NCBI RefSeq assembly: GCF_000400365.1
Contig: NZ_BAOG01000030.1
Location: forward strand, 20,004-84,003
Reading direction: 5' to 3'
Length of the DNA: 64,000 bases
From: Vibrio jasicida CAIM 1864 = LMG 25398
GTDB taxonomy: Bacteria; Pseudomonadota; Gammaproteobacteria; Enterobacterales; Vibrionaceae
A model generated the notes under the pieces. It saw only the letters and a program-made list of their open reading frames with translations, did not search any database and had not been told where the DNA came from. This document shows, one piece after another, positions 1-8,435 of the stretch (positions are counted from its first letter, which is position 1; each line of letters begins with the position of its first letter). A program made the position numbers and the translations under genes.

Positions 1-403
1 GTTTCGCACGAGACGATTCATCACCAGACATTAGCCATGATTCAACAATCACAAACACGCCAGCGACCGCCATACCTGCGATAAAGCGGGCAACAAGCCA
101 TACCATACCGTTTGGAAGAATAGGCATTGCCATAATCGTTAAAGAAAAGGTCGCCAAACATCCAACAAACGCTTTGCGGTGCCCAACGGTTCGCACGACA
201 CGCTCAAAGAAAATTGCACCAACCAATAGGCCGCCATAGAACACACTCGCCAACCAACTCGCGTAATCAGCAGAGATGTTGTACTCACCAAGCATGAGGG
301 GAATCAAGCTCATCAAATAGCCTGATGCCACTGCATAAAGAGACAGTGCTACGACCGGAACTGTGACTCGTGGTGATGCTGCGGGAACGACTGTGTTTTC
401 CAA
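1..403 (-). CDS. MFS transporter, N-terminal part (cut by window edge)
   Basis: The reverse strand is open from a TTG at 401-403 to the window edge, giving about 134 residues. The protein starts MENTVVPAASPRVTVPVVAL, then runs through hydrophobic helices. The segment after the second helix reads FFERVVRTVGHRKAF, the basic loop between helices 2 and 3 typical of the major facilitator superfamily. The product is an inner-membrane carrier; its substrate cannot be told from this part. No in-frame ATG precedes the conserved region, so TTG is the best start, although the ribosome-binding site is weak. The C-terminal two thirds lie outside the window. Confidence 0.75.
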   Translation of the reverse strand, partial: MENTVVPAASPRVTVPVVALSLYAVASGYLMSLIPLMLGEYNISADYASWLASVFYGGLLVGAIFFERVVRTVGHRKAFVGCLATFSLTIMAMPILPNGMVWLVARFIAGMAVAGVFVIVESWLMSGDESSRAK

Positions 404-540
404 TGTTTTGCGCCTATTAGTTAAGTAAATTTAAGGGGTTATTCGGCGCGAATATGAGGCTAATTAATAGGCAAGTAAAACGATATATTTCAGTCGTTTC
501 GACAAAAGAAATTTATCGAAATTCTATGGGGAAATGCTGC

Positions 541-572
541 ATAAAAACGCCAGCCTGTAAGTGAGGCTGGCG
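541..572 (-). terminator. Intrinsic terminator of trxC
   Basis: On the reverse strand an 8-bp stem GCCAGCCT/AGGCTGGC with a 7-base loop is followed by GTTTTTAT. It lies 9 bases after the trxC stop codon. Confidence 0.85.
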
Positions 573-579
573 GAAGGAT

Positions 580-1014
580 TTATTTGCTAAGTGCCTGATT
601 TAACCACTGATCGAATTGAGTCTTCGGTAGGGCGCCGTTGATCATATCCACGCGCTGGCCATTCTTGAAAACCATAATGGTTGGGATGCTACGAATACCA
701 AATTGAGCGGCAAGCTGCTGTTGCGCTTCGGTATCAATCTTGACAAAACGAGCGTTTCCGGTCAGTTCTTGTGCCACATCCGAGAAAACAGGCGCAAAAC
801 CAACACATGGATTGCACCATGGTGCCCAAAAATCAACCACAACTGGCGTGTTACTTTCTAGCAGCGCCGAGAAGTTATCGACAGTGCCTTCTATCGGTGC
901 ACCATCAAATAGAGCGTTTTTGCATTTGCCACAACTTGCAGCTTCTGCAACTCGCTCATTAGGGACACGATTTAAACCGCCACAAGACGGGCAACGAGTT
1001 TTAAACGATGACAT
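580..1014 (-). CDS. trxC: Thioredoxin 2
   Basis: Cytoplasmic thiol-disulfide reductase of 144 residues. The N-terminal zinc-binding extension that separates TrxC from TrxA is present as two CxxC pairs (Cys8/Cys11 and Cys28/Cys31). The thioredoxin fold follows, with active site W66-C67-N68-P69-C70 and the cis-proline segment RSIPTIMVF. E. coli TrxC has WCGPC; the Asn here is unusual and may shift the redox potential. An upstream in-frame ATG at 1068 would add 18 residues without family similarity, so the start MSSFKTRCPSCGG at 1014 is preferred; AAGGAAGAAG lies just upstream of it. The gene is monocistronic, diverges from the KAS III gene, and ends at its own terminator. Confidence 0.93.
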   Translation of the reverse strand: MSSFKTRCPSCGGLNRVPNERVAEAASCGKCKNALFDGAPIEGTVDNFSALLESNTPVVVDFWAPWCNPCVGFAPVFSDVAQELTGNARFVKIDTEAQQQLAAQFGIRSIPTIMVFKNGQRVDMINGALPKTQFDQWLNQALSK

Positions 1015-1179
1015 GACTTCTTCCTTTATGACAACTTGATGAAAACATGACTTACCAGTCAGCCTCATAATTTGTATACTTATTTTTTAGCCTGCCGAAT
1101 TATAAGACGGCAAGTCTGTATTTGGACCTGAACAGGTTCTAAGAAATTTCATTAAAATACAACAATAAATAGGTCTGCG

Positions 1180-2277
1180 ATGACAAATTACTACGCTGAA
1201 ATTACAGGTTGGGGAAAATGTCTTCCACCAGCCACGCTCTCTAACGATGACCTTAGCACTTTCCTTGAAACTTCAGATGAATGGATTCGCACTCGTACTG
1301 GTATTGAAAACCGTCGCATCAGCCACGTAAACACGTCTGACATGGCAACGGTAGCCGCGCAACACGCGATGGCTCGTGCAGGTGTAGAAGCGAGTGACAT
1401 CGACCTGATCATTGTTGCGACATGCTCTCCTGACTCTCTTATTCCAAACATTGCTTCTAAGGTTCAGCAAAACCTTGGTATTCGCTCTGCTGCTGCATTC
1501 GATTTAAACGCGGCATGTACTGGCTTCGTGTACGGCCTAGAAACAGGTACACGTTTGATTCAATCGGGCAACTATCGAAACGCAATCATTATTGGTGCTG
1601 AGCGTCTTTCTTTCTACATCGACTGGGCAATGCGCGATACTGCCGTACTGTTCGGCGATGGTGCAGGGGCCGTTGTTCTGACTCGTACAGAACAAGAAAC
1701 CGGTCTATTGCAATCGCAAATTGGTTGTGATGCAAAAGGGCGCGACATCCTTTCTGTACCTAAGTTTGGTACATGCATGGATCGCTTTGCGGAAGACAAC
1801 GGTTACTGGGACTTCAACTTTGTAGGTCAAGAGATCTTCAAACGCGCCGTAAAAGGCATGGGTCTAGCGGCGAAAACGGTTTTGAAAGCTTCAGAACTAA
1901 CCACAGATCAAATTGACGTGGTAATCCCGCACCAAGCAAACATCCGTATCATCCAAACACTGTGTGATCTTTCTGGTATCCCGCAAGAAAAAGCGTTTGT
2001 GAACATCCAAAACTACGGCAACACTTCGGCAGCGACGGTGCCAATCGCATTATGTGAAGCGCTAGAACAAGGCCGTGTTAAGCCAGGCGACAACATGCTA
2101 TTAGCAGCGTTCGGTGCTGGCCTAACATGGGGTGCTGCGGTGCTGAAGTGGGGTGACCGCGTAACGCCAATTGCAGAAAGCGACGCTGTGTTACCTGAGA
2201 GTGACAAGTCTGCACTTGAGTTACTAGAGCGTGCTATTAAGCTTTGTAACGAACGCCCACGTGGTGAAGACGCATAA
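1180..2277 (+). CDS. Beta-ketoacyl-ACP synthase III family protein
   Basis: Thiolase-fold condensing enzyme of 365 residues that joins an acyl-CoA starter to malonyl-ACP. The FabH catalytic triad is visible: Cys113 in NAACTGF, His251 in PHQANIR and Asn281 in NYGNTSAA. The protein is about 45 residues longer than E. coli FabH (317), mainly through a C-terminal tail rich in Glu and Lys. Vibrios carry the housekeeping fabH in a fatty-acid cluster on chromosome 1; this stand-alone copy on the accessory chromosome is probably a second KAS III with another starter preference (inferred). It diverges from trxC and ends at a strong terminator. I give no symbol because the specific role is not established. 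Confidence 0.9.
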   Translation: MTNYYAEITGWGKCLPPATLSNDDLSTFLETSDEWIRTRTGIENRRISHVNTSDMATVAAQHAMARAGVEASDIDLIIVATCSPDSLIPNIASKVQQNLGIRSAAAFDLNAACTGFVYGLETGTRLIQSGNYRNAIIIGAERLSFYIDWAMRDTAVLFGDGAGAVVLTRTEQETGLLQSQIGCDAKGRDILSVPKFGTCMDRFAEDNGYWDFNFVGQEIFKRAVKGMGLAAKTVLKASELTTDQIDVVIPHQANIRIIQTLCDLSGIPQEKAFVNIQNYGNTSAATVPIALCEALEQGRVKPGDNMLLAAFGAGLTWGAAVLKWGDRVTPIAESDAVLPESDKSALELLERAIKLCNERPRGEDA

Positions 2278-2317
2278 CTAGCGCTCGCGGTTAACTGGTC
2301 AAAACAAGCAATAAGCG

Positions 2318-2343
2318 AAAGGGAGCACAAGGCTCCCTTTTTT
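2318..2343 (+). terminator. Intrinsic terminator after KAS III
   Basis: AAAGGGAGC, loop ACAAG, then GCTCCC and a run of six T, 40 bases after the stop codon. It sits between convergent genes and may also stop the DUF1501 transcript. Confidence 0.88.
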
Positions 2344-2364
2344 GTACCTATTTCTTCGCAGGCG

Positions 2365-3690
2365 TTAAGACATAAAACCAAGATTTGATGAAGAGAAGCT
2401 TCGAATGTTTGGGAACACATAATCTAACGCTGCATTGTCACCAATCCCCATCCATTGTGCGAGTGTAGCGCCAACTTGGTCCGCTGCTATTTTCGGAATC
2501 AAACGACCTTTGGAATAGTCATCTTCGCCATCTAAGACCAGCTCAGGCCAAGTTCCAATAGGTTGGGAACCTTTTACGGCTCCGCCAATTAATAACTGAT
2601 GCCCGCCCCAGCCATGGTCGGTACCGTTACCATTATTTGTCATTCTTCGCCCAAAGTCAGACATCGTAAATGTCGTGACATTGTCACTCAATCCCAAGCG
2701 TTCGATAGCTCGATACATAGCAAAGAGGTTTGTGGCGAGATCGCCAAGTAATGCAGGGTGCTTAGACAACTGTGAATCATGGACGTCATAACCGGTGTGC
2801 TTAACAAAGAAGACTTGGCGTTGTTGATTCAACACTCCTTGGCTAGCAATCAATTTATAGACCGTCTGCATTTGTTTCCCCAATGTACTGGAGGTAAACA
2901 GAGGGGCGTTATCGACATCATTCAACTGTTGAGATAAAACACCGCTCATGGTCATCGACTCATCCACCATGAGATTGAAATGGCCACTGAATGGATTGTT
3001 TGTTGGTGTCGATTGAAGTTGGTCGTAAATCTCTTTGTACAAAGGATTGCCCAAGGCACTTAGCTGTACTGCTCGGTCTTTTTTCAATACCGTTTGACGT
3101 TGTTCTAATCCTCGCAGCCAAAGTGAATCACCATGCACGCTATAAAGAGGCGTTATTTCAGAAGAAGGGCTCATTACATCCAACATTCTGCCTGCCCAGC
3201 CAAGGTTGGTAAATTCGTCCATGCCACCGCGTAACCAAGAGTTTGTCTGAGAATTATGTGAGAACAGTTGGTCTGGTAACGGTACATCACCAGATTCGAT
3301 CGCCTGTTTCGTCATTGGTTGTTCTAGAATTCCGCTATTGAGCACGACGGTGGCGTCACCGTTATCAAACATCTCAGATAGTCGTGCAAGTTTAGGGTGC
3401 ATTCCTAAAGGGACGGTATTACCTTGGTTGTCTTTTGCATTGAGGCCAATCGGAATGATCGTATTTTTAGCGACAGACAGTTTGCCTCTGACACTCGCAT
3501 ATTGGTCATAATGAAAATCAGACAATGGTAATATCGTGTTAATCGCATCATTCCCACCCGCTAAATACACACAGATTAACGCTCGAAAATCGTTGTTTGG
3601 TGAGGCGAGTGTGTAACCTGGTAGCCCAACCGTTGCCAATGCACCAAGAGAAGCGGTTCCTTTGATAAAGTTTCGACGTGAAGTGTCCAT
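2365..3690 (-). CDS. DUF1501 domain protein with Tat-type signal
   Basis: A 441-residue protein of the DUF1501 family (alkaline-phosphatase-like superfamily fold, function unproven). The N-terminus has a twin-arginine signal: SRRNFIK followed by a hydrophobic stretch and LPGYTLASP, so it is probably exported folded to the periplasm. Internal family landmarks are GGNDAINTILPL near the N-terminus and SDFGRRMTNNGNGTDHGWGG in the C-terminal third; the latter carries Asp, His and Asn residues suited to metal binding. It lies 9 bases after the DUF1800 gene on the same strand, and these two families are usually found side by side. They are inferred to act together. A twin-arginine signal often means a cofactor is loaded before export. 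Confidence 0.85.
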   Translation of the reverse strand: MDTSRRNFIKGTASLGALATVGLPGYTLASPNNDFRALICVYLAGGNDAINTILPLSDFHYDQYASVRGKLSVAKNTIIPIGLNAKDNQGNTVPLGMHPKLARLSEMFDNGDATVVLNSGILEQPMTKQAIESGDVPLPDQLFSHNSQTNSWLRGGMDEFTNLGWAGRMLDVMSPSSEITPLYSVHGDSLWLRGLEQRQTVLKKDRAVQLSALGNPLYKEIYDQLQSTPTNNPFSGHFNLMVDESMTMSGVLSQQLNDVDNAPLFTSSTLGKQMQTVYKLIASQGVLNQQRQVFFVKHTGYDVHDSQLSKHPALLGDLATNLFAMYRAIERLGLSDNVTTFTMSDFGRRMTNNGNGTDHGWGGHQLLIGGAVKGSQPIGTWPELVLDGEDDYSKGRLIPKIAADQVGATLAQWMGIGDNAALDYVFPNIRSFSSSNLGFMS

Positions 3691-3699
3691 AATTCGCTC

Positions 3700-5262
3700 C
3701 TAATCTTGAATATAAAATTCATTGCCAGATACCGCAGTGAATATCACCAAGGCAAGTTTGGTTTTGGGTACATAGTTGGTTTGATAGTTGTCGAGGACAT
3801 CGAGCATTACTTGCTTCAATCCAGTTGACGCTGTGTTAGCAAAGAAACGCGCATCAATCGCGTCTACTAGCGCGGGGTGGTTGTCTAACAAGCTGTAGAG
3901 CTCGTCCATATCAAGCGTATAAGTGGCGCCGGATTCTTTGCGTACGCTATAGAGCATAAAATTGACCAGTTCACTGTAGACAGACCAGTCAAACAGTTCA
4001 TATTCGGGTGAGACCATACCTGTAAAGACGAAATCCGATGAAGGTTGGTAATTGGGAGAATAAAAGTTGAATACAGAAGGAGAACGCAAAGGTCCTTGGT
4101 TTGCAATGTTCATTAATGTCACTGCGCCATCGTATCGCGTGGCGGTTAGGGTGAACCCCGCAGCGCGATGAAAATTAGTAAGTACGAGGATTGGTTCTTT
4201 GACTTTCATGGGGCGATGAGCGGTTAAACCTCTGGCTTCGTCATCGAGCAAAACGGCTTTGATCACGGCATTCAAGTCGCCTTTCACTCCTTTACCATTG
4301 TTGTTAAACACCGAGGCGACTCTTGCGATGTATTCTGGCGTTGGGTTGGAAGTCACAAATCGTTGAATCAACAACTTAGACACAAATGGCGCAATGTTGT
4401 CGTGTGCCATCAAGAGATCAACAACTCGATTTAGTTCTTCCTCTGCTGTCAATCCGGCTGGGATGATGGTGCCCAATACCGTTTTTTCGCCCGTATCGTG
4501 ACGGCTGTTAATGACGCGCATTGGCTTCACAAACAAAGTATCTGACTTGTTCCAACCTGTAAGGACACGAGCCAATTCTTGTATGTCTGCTTGCGAATAT
4601 GTTGCAAGCGGTTGTCCGGTTTCTTGGTCAAATCTAACACTACCATCAAGGTTGAGTTGGTATAACCCAATAGTAAAAAGCTGCATCAATTCGCGAGCAA
4701 AGTTTTCATCAGGTAGGGCACCTGTGACGATATTTTCTTTTGCACTGCCCATCATTGAGAGATAGTTGCCCATCACTGGATGTTTCGCTGTATGAAAAAG
4801 CAAATCTCGATAGTTGCCAAATGCATGCTCAACCAACAAATCGTAATAATTGATTAAACCATCGGGTTTGCTAGAAAGAATTCCTCCATAGCGGGACACG
4901 ACCAAAATTTGACTAAGTGCGTATGCCATTCGCTGTCTCAACTGATCATCCGCGGTGAGAACGGTTTGATACCACGCATTTTCTCGATTAGCTTGCGCAC
5001 CTTTGCTAAACGACGTGGAGTAAAGATCACTGTGAAAAGTGGGAGGCAAAAGAATTTGTTCTGTAATCCAATCTTGGTAACTGCTTCGCTTAACCTGTTC
5101 GATTAACTGAGGTGTTGGACCAAATGTGGTTTGATAGATAAAGCGGGCATCGGCTAAATCTGGGTCATCTTCATCAGCTGAAACCGGACCAACAAAGAAC
5201 AGCAGCATTGCGACAAAGCCAAGCACCCAACAAGAAATTTCGTTTTGTTTCTGACGTCTCAT
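3700..5262 (-). CDS. DUF1800 domain protein, secreted
   Basis: A 520-residue protein with a Sec-type signal peptide (hydrophobic stretch FVAMLLFFVGPVSA). Family landmarks are ARFIYQTTFGPT near residue 40, where DUF1800 proteins begin with a similar 'FGPT' motif, plus FARELMQLFTIGLY and ARVLTGW in the middle. DUF1800 proteins have no settled biochemical role; they occur with DUF1501 partners in environmental and marine bacteria. The start at 5262 is followed directly by a basic region and the hydrophobic core, as expected for a signal. It is the first gene of a two-gene unit with the DUF1501 gene downstream. Confidence 0.85.
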   Translation of the reverse strand: MRRQKQNEISCWVLGFVAMLLFFVGPVSADEDDPDLADARFIYQTTFGPTPQLIEQVKRSSYQDWITEQILLPPTFHSDLYSTSFSKGAQANRENAWYQTVLTADDQLRQRMAYALSQILVVSRYGGILSSKPDGLINYYDLLVEHAFGNYRDLLFHTAKHPVMGNYLSMMGSAKENIVTGALPDENFARELMQLFTIGLYQLNLDGSVRFDQETGQPLATYSQADIQELARVLTGWNKSDTLFVKPMRVINSRHDTGEKTVLGTIIPAGLTAEEELNRVVDLLMAHDNIAPFVSKLLIQRFVTSNPTPEYIARVASVFNNNGKGVKGDLNAVIKAVLLDDEARGLTAHRPMKVKEPILVLTNFHRAAGFTLTATRYDGAVTLMNIANQGPLRSPSVFNFYSPNYQPSSDFVFTGMVSPEYELFDWSVYSELVNFMLYSVRKESGATYTLDMDELYSLLDNHPALVDAIDARFFANTASTGLKQVMLDVLDNYQTNYVPKTKLALVIFTAVSGNEFYIQD

Positions 5263-5843
5263 AGTTAACTCGCTTACCCAAAGGAACGACTTAAATCCAT
5301 TTAACGGGAGTCATGAAGCTCGAAATGAGCTAATTAATAAATTTAGTGAAATCAAGCAGCTGCAAGACGGATTATAGACGGTAAAAATCACTATCAAAGC
5401 TATCAATTACAGAAAATAGTCTGGCTAGGTCTTAATTTGAGATAAGAAAAAACGGATAAGTGACTGAATAGTATTGCTACCAATCCGTTGTGATCGAACT
5501 CAAATAAAATGTGAAACTTTTTTGAATACGTAGAAATATTGGACGGGGTCACATGTCAGAAATTACGTCTGACTTCATACTGATATAACAGTTAGTTTGA
5601 TGGTTGTGAGCTTTTAAGACAATTGGCTCTATAAAAAACATGCCAGAGTGATTACCTTACTGATCGATTTATTAATTAAGTTGCATAAAGCGTTAATAAG
5701 CTCACGATTGTACATAAATCGCACAAATAAATGCGACCAATAGCTAACATTTACCGGGTCGATAACTTCGACACAGTTCAATCCGCAGCTAGTAAAGAGG
5801 AGAGGTAATAGCTGCACCATAAATGTTGGATAGGAGAGCACAC
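5263..5843. other. Gene-free stretch between divergent genes
   Basis: About 580 bases with no credible gene. It must hold the promoters of the DUF1800/DUF1501 unit (reverse) and of the split lipoprotein (forward). One clear inverted repeat lies at 5555-5573: GTCAGA, 7-base spacer AATTACG, TCTGAC. No T-run follows, so it looks more like an operator than a terminator. Confidence 0.5.
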
Positions 5844-6353
5844 ATGGAAGCTCGCAAAACTATGCTTGCTGTTGTTATTGCATCTACGGTCGCTGCGTGT
5901 GGCAGTGATGACAATGATGAGAGCGCCAGTCAAACGTACACACTTAATGGTACCGTCGTGGATGGGTACATCTATAACGCTTTAGTCTGGATGGACGTCG
6001 ATAGAGATGGTGAGCTAGACGCCGATGAACCTCAGGCAAACACTGGCCTTGATGGTACCTACTCATTTCAAATTTCAGAAGCACAAAAGGACGCCTTAGT
6101 GGGTGTACCAATTTTGGCTCAGTTAACGAACGACTCTGTCGATGTGGGAACTGAACCCCCAACCACGATGGAAGAGTTAGAGCAGAAAATCGCTGCCAAT
6201 GAAGCAGAGAAGGTCTTTGAAGATACTGAAGAAGGGCACGCCATTGTTCTTGGCATGCCCCCTTTAACACAAGCCGACTTTGATGATCTTGAAGATGGCG
6301 AACTTGATGGTCAGGTTATTAACCCTTTTACTACCCAGTTCATGAAGAGCTGA
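5844..6353 (+). CDS. Lipoprotein, N-terminal part of a frameshifted gene
   Basis: A lipoprotein signal is clear: MEARKTMLAVVIASTVAAC, with the lipobox Cys followed by GSDDNDES. The start at 5844 is chosen over the ATG at 5823 because TAGGAGAG sits 7 bases before it. The mature part opens with LNGTVVDGYIYNALVWMD, then DVDRDGELDADEP, an EF-hand-like calcium loop, and YSFQISEAQ, as in secreted Vibrio/Shewanella proteins with a Dx[DN]xDG motif. The reading frame closes at 6351-6353 after FTTQFMKS. The protein resumes in another frame immediately after, so this is the front of a gene broken by an apparent one-base deletion near 6337-6339. Confidence 0.7.
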   Translation: MEARKTMLAVVIASTVAACGSDDNDESASQTYTLNGTVVDGYIYNALVWMDVDRDGELDADEPQANTGLDGTYSFQISEAQKDALVGVPILAQLTNDSVDVGTEPPTTMEELEQKIAANEAEKVFEDTEEGHAIVLGMPPLTQADFDDLEDGELDGQVINPFTTQFMKS

Positions 6354-6397
6354 CGTCTCGAATAAGCGCCGTTCTGGAAGATCAAAACCTCGATGAG

Positions 6398-8311
6398 TTG
6401 AGTGATGAGAAAATAGCAGCGCTGCTTGTTTCGCTTGGGAGCCTAGTGAACCAAGCAATTGACGATGCAGTCGACGAGTTAAAAGAAGAGCTTGAAGATA
6501 GCACCTTGACCGATGAAGAGCTTAAAGCCCGTTTGATGGGGGATTTTATCGCTGAAGGCGACACAGGCGAAATCCTCGAACTAGCTGAAAGTAAAGTCGA
6601 CGAGCGCGTATCGGATGAACGAGTCGCCGAGGAACTGGAAGATGAAAACCCCGATGGTAAGGTGACCCATTACTCGTATACCGACAGCTACTACGGTGTG
6701 CCAGATAACATGGATATCGCTTTAGACTTTACCGTGGAAGGCAGTGAAACGGAAATTGTCGATGAAACCGCGAACACATTGACCTATCAAGCGACTGCTA
6801 CAGAGTATTATCAACGAGCCGGTGTAAAAACGGTGTTCAGTACATTCACAGAGGAAGCGGTGCAGAACCTTGATGACGGTACTTTCACGGCCAAGATAAC
6901 GTTTAAAGCAGACTTGAACTTCGATGGCGAGTTTGATTTCACCAGCCATGTATATGATGTCGGTGTTGCAGATGAGGGCGAGACTCGCGGTCAGTGGGAG
7001 TTTACTCGTTACATTGATGAGTCTAACCCCGCAGACTCTGGTGGTGACAGCGTCACTACCGATGACCCAGAGCGAGAGTTAAGCTACAGCACGGTTGATT
7101 TGTTCGCAGAAGCCATCATGGCTGGCGATATGTCTGGTGTGGACTTACTTCAAACCATGGTTGAGGTGGAAGAAGCAACGACTGAATACGATTACGAATC
7201 TCGTGAATTTAAAGAGTACGACCTAGACGCTGCAGTTCCTCTAGAAGCGGCTACCTATGCGCAAGTTCGTGAACGATGGGACTATGTGGATGGTGGTAAC
7301 AAAGAAGTCATCATGCATGATTGGGATGCAGACGGTTCAGTTAATGAAACGACAACAAGTATGAACAATGCCGATGGCTCCGAGTCATACACGAAAGCAG
7401 GCCCAATTTGGAACTGGGATGGTTCAGTTAGCTTCGAATACCAAGTCAATTATTGGGAAGAATATACCTATACCAAGGGTGTCAACGACGACAGTCAGAA
7501 AATCGAAACGTGTGTGGGTGGCAAATATATTCTCGATGAAGCTAACGCGATCAAGAAAGTCGATGAAAATGGCGATGGTATGAGGTTCAACCGTTGGGAC
7601 GAAGTGAAAACCTATTGGTCAGAGACAGATATTCGTACTCATGTTGAATGGCAACACTTTGCAATTGAAGGGTATGACTACACCTTTAACGATGGTGGAC
7701 AAAAATACAGTACTTTAATCAACGACAATTACACTGGTTATCCTGATTACGTTGGTCCTTATATTGAAGATTTAGACGAACTGGTCGATGGTTGGATCGA
7801 AGAAGAGTTGTCTGAACAAGCGATCTGGTTGCGAGTCATTGGTGAGTCTATCCGTGGCGTGAGCCGCAGTGAAGGTTACGATTACTGCGAGGTCAATGAG
7901 ACTGGTGCATCAGTCAATGCCGCGTTGTTGGCGTCGGAGCTAACAAACTGTGGTGGCCTACAACCATTAACGACGGATGACGTTGTCGATTCAAGGCTGA
8001 CGAGACGCAAAGGAAACGGCGTTGAAGTTCGTTTCTGGGATATCTATGAAGGTGGTATGGCCGATCGCGAGACTTGGAAAGCCGATGGCAATACTGAAAA
8101 CCTCGGTTGGGATTGGAGTATCACCTCAGAAGGTTACTTAAGGTTAAGCAAAGGAGACGATTTTGTCCGTTTGATTGCGCCTTACTTCAAAGGTGAATAT
8201 GGCGCTGCCGTTATTATCTTTGACGAGTACTCAGATACAAGTATGAACGAAATGTGGAGTACGTATTTTGTCGATACTGTGGATTTATACATACCACCGC
8301 AACCAGAGTAA
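6398..8311 (+). CDS. Lipoprotein, C-terminal part of the frameshifted gene
   Basis: An open frame of 637 residues from a TTG at 6398. The frame is in fact open from 6323, and its upstream residues (HEELTSRISAVLEDQNLDEL) continue smoothly from the previous fragment if one base is added near 6338. The TTG has no ribosome-binding site, so this part is probably not translated alone. The product is very acidic, rich in Asp, Glu, Tyr and Trp, with few Cys. It contains the calcium-loop-like segments DLNFDGEFDF, DWDADGSVNET and DENGDGMRF. I recognise no enzyme domain. The restored protein would be about 820 residues, anchored by lipid at the cell envelope. Confidence 0.65.
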   Translation: MSDEKIAALLVSLGSLVNQAIDDAVDELKEELEDSTLTDEELKARLMGDFIAEGDTGEILELAESKVDERVSDERVAEELEDENPDGKVTHYSYTDSYYGVPDNMDIALDFTVEGSETEIVDETANTLTYQATATEYYQRAGVKTVFSTFTEEAVQNLDDGTFTAKITFKADLNFDGEFDFTSHVYDVGVADEGETRGQWEFTRYIDESNPADSGGDSVTTDDPERELSYSTVDLFAEAIMAGDMSGVDLLQTMVEVEEATTEYDYESREFKEYDLDAAVPLEAATYAQVRERWDYVDGGNKEVIMHDWDADGSVNETTTSMNNADGSESYTKAGPIWNWDGSVSFEYQVNYWEEYTYTKGVNDDSQKIETCVGGKYILDEANAIKKVDENGDGMRFNRWDEVKTYWSETDIRTHVEWQHFAIEGYDYTFNDGGQKYSTLINDNYTGYPDYVGPYIEDLDELVDGWIEEELSEQAIWLRVIGESIRGVSRSEGYDYCEVNETGASVNAALLASELTNCGGLQPLTTDDVVDSRLTRRKGNGVEVRFWDIYEGGMADRETWKADGNTENLGWDWSITSEGYLRLSKGDDFVRLIAPYFKGEYGAAVIIFDEYSDTSMNEMWSTYFVDTVDLYIPPQPE

Positions 8312-8365
8312 AAAAGCGAAGGTGCTTGCAGCATCAATAACGAAATAAGCACAAGAGCTTAAACT

Positions 8366-8412
8366 AAAAAGCCGCTCACTCATTGTATTAACACGAGTGC
8401 GCGGCTTTTTGT
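8366..8412. terminator. Bidirectional terminator between lipoprotein and HMG-CoA reductase genes
   Basis: AAAAAGCCGC...GCGGCTTTTT arms enclose an inner CACTC/GAGTG pairing, and both strands end in a T-run. It serves the two convergent genes. Confidence 0.85.
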
Positions 8413-8435
8413 TTTAACGGTTTAGGCTGAACGGT

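Noticed and set aside
2013..2420. Reverse 135-residue frame across the KAS III end
   Set aside because: Antisense shadow covering a terminator; no family features.
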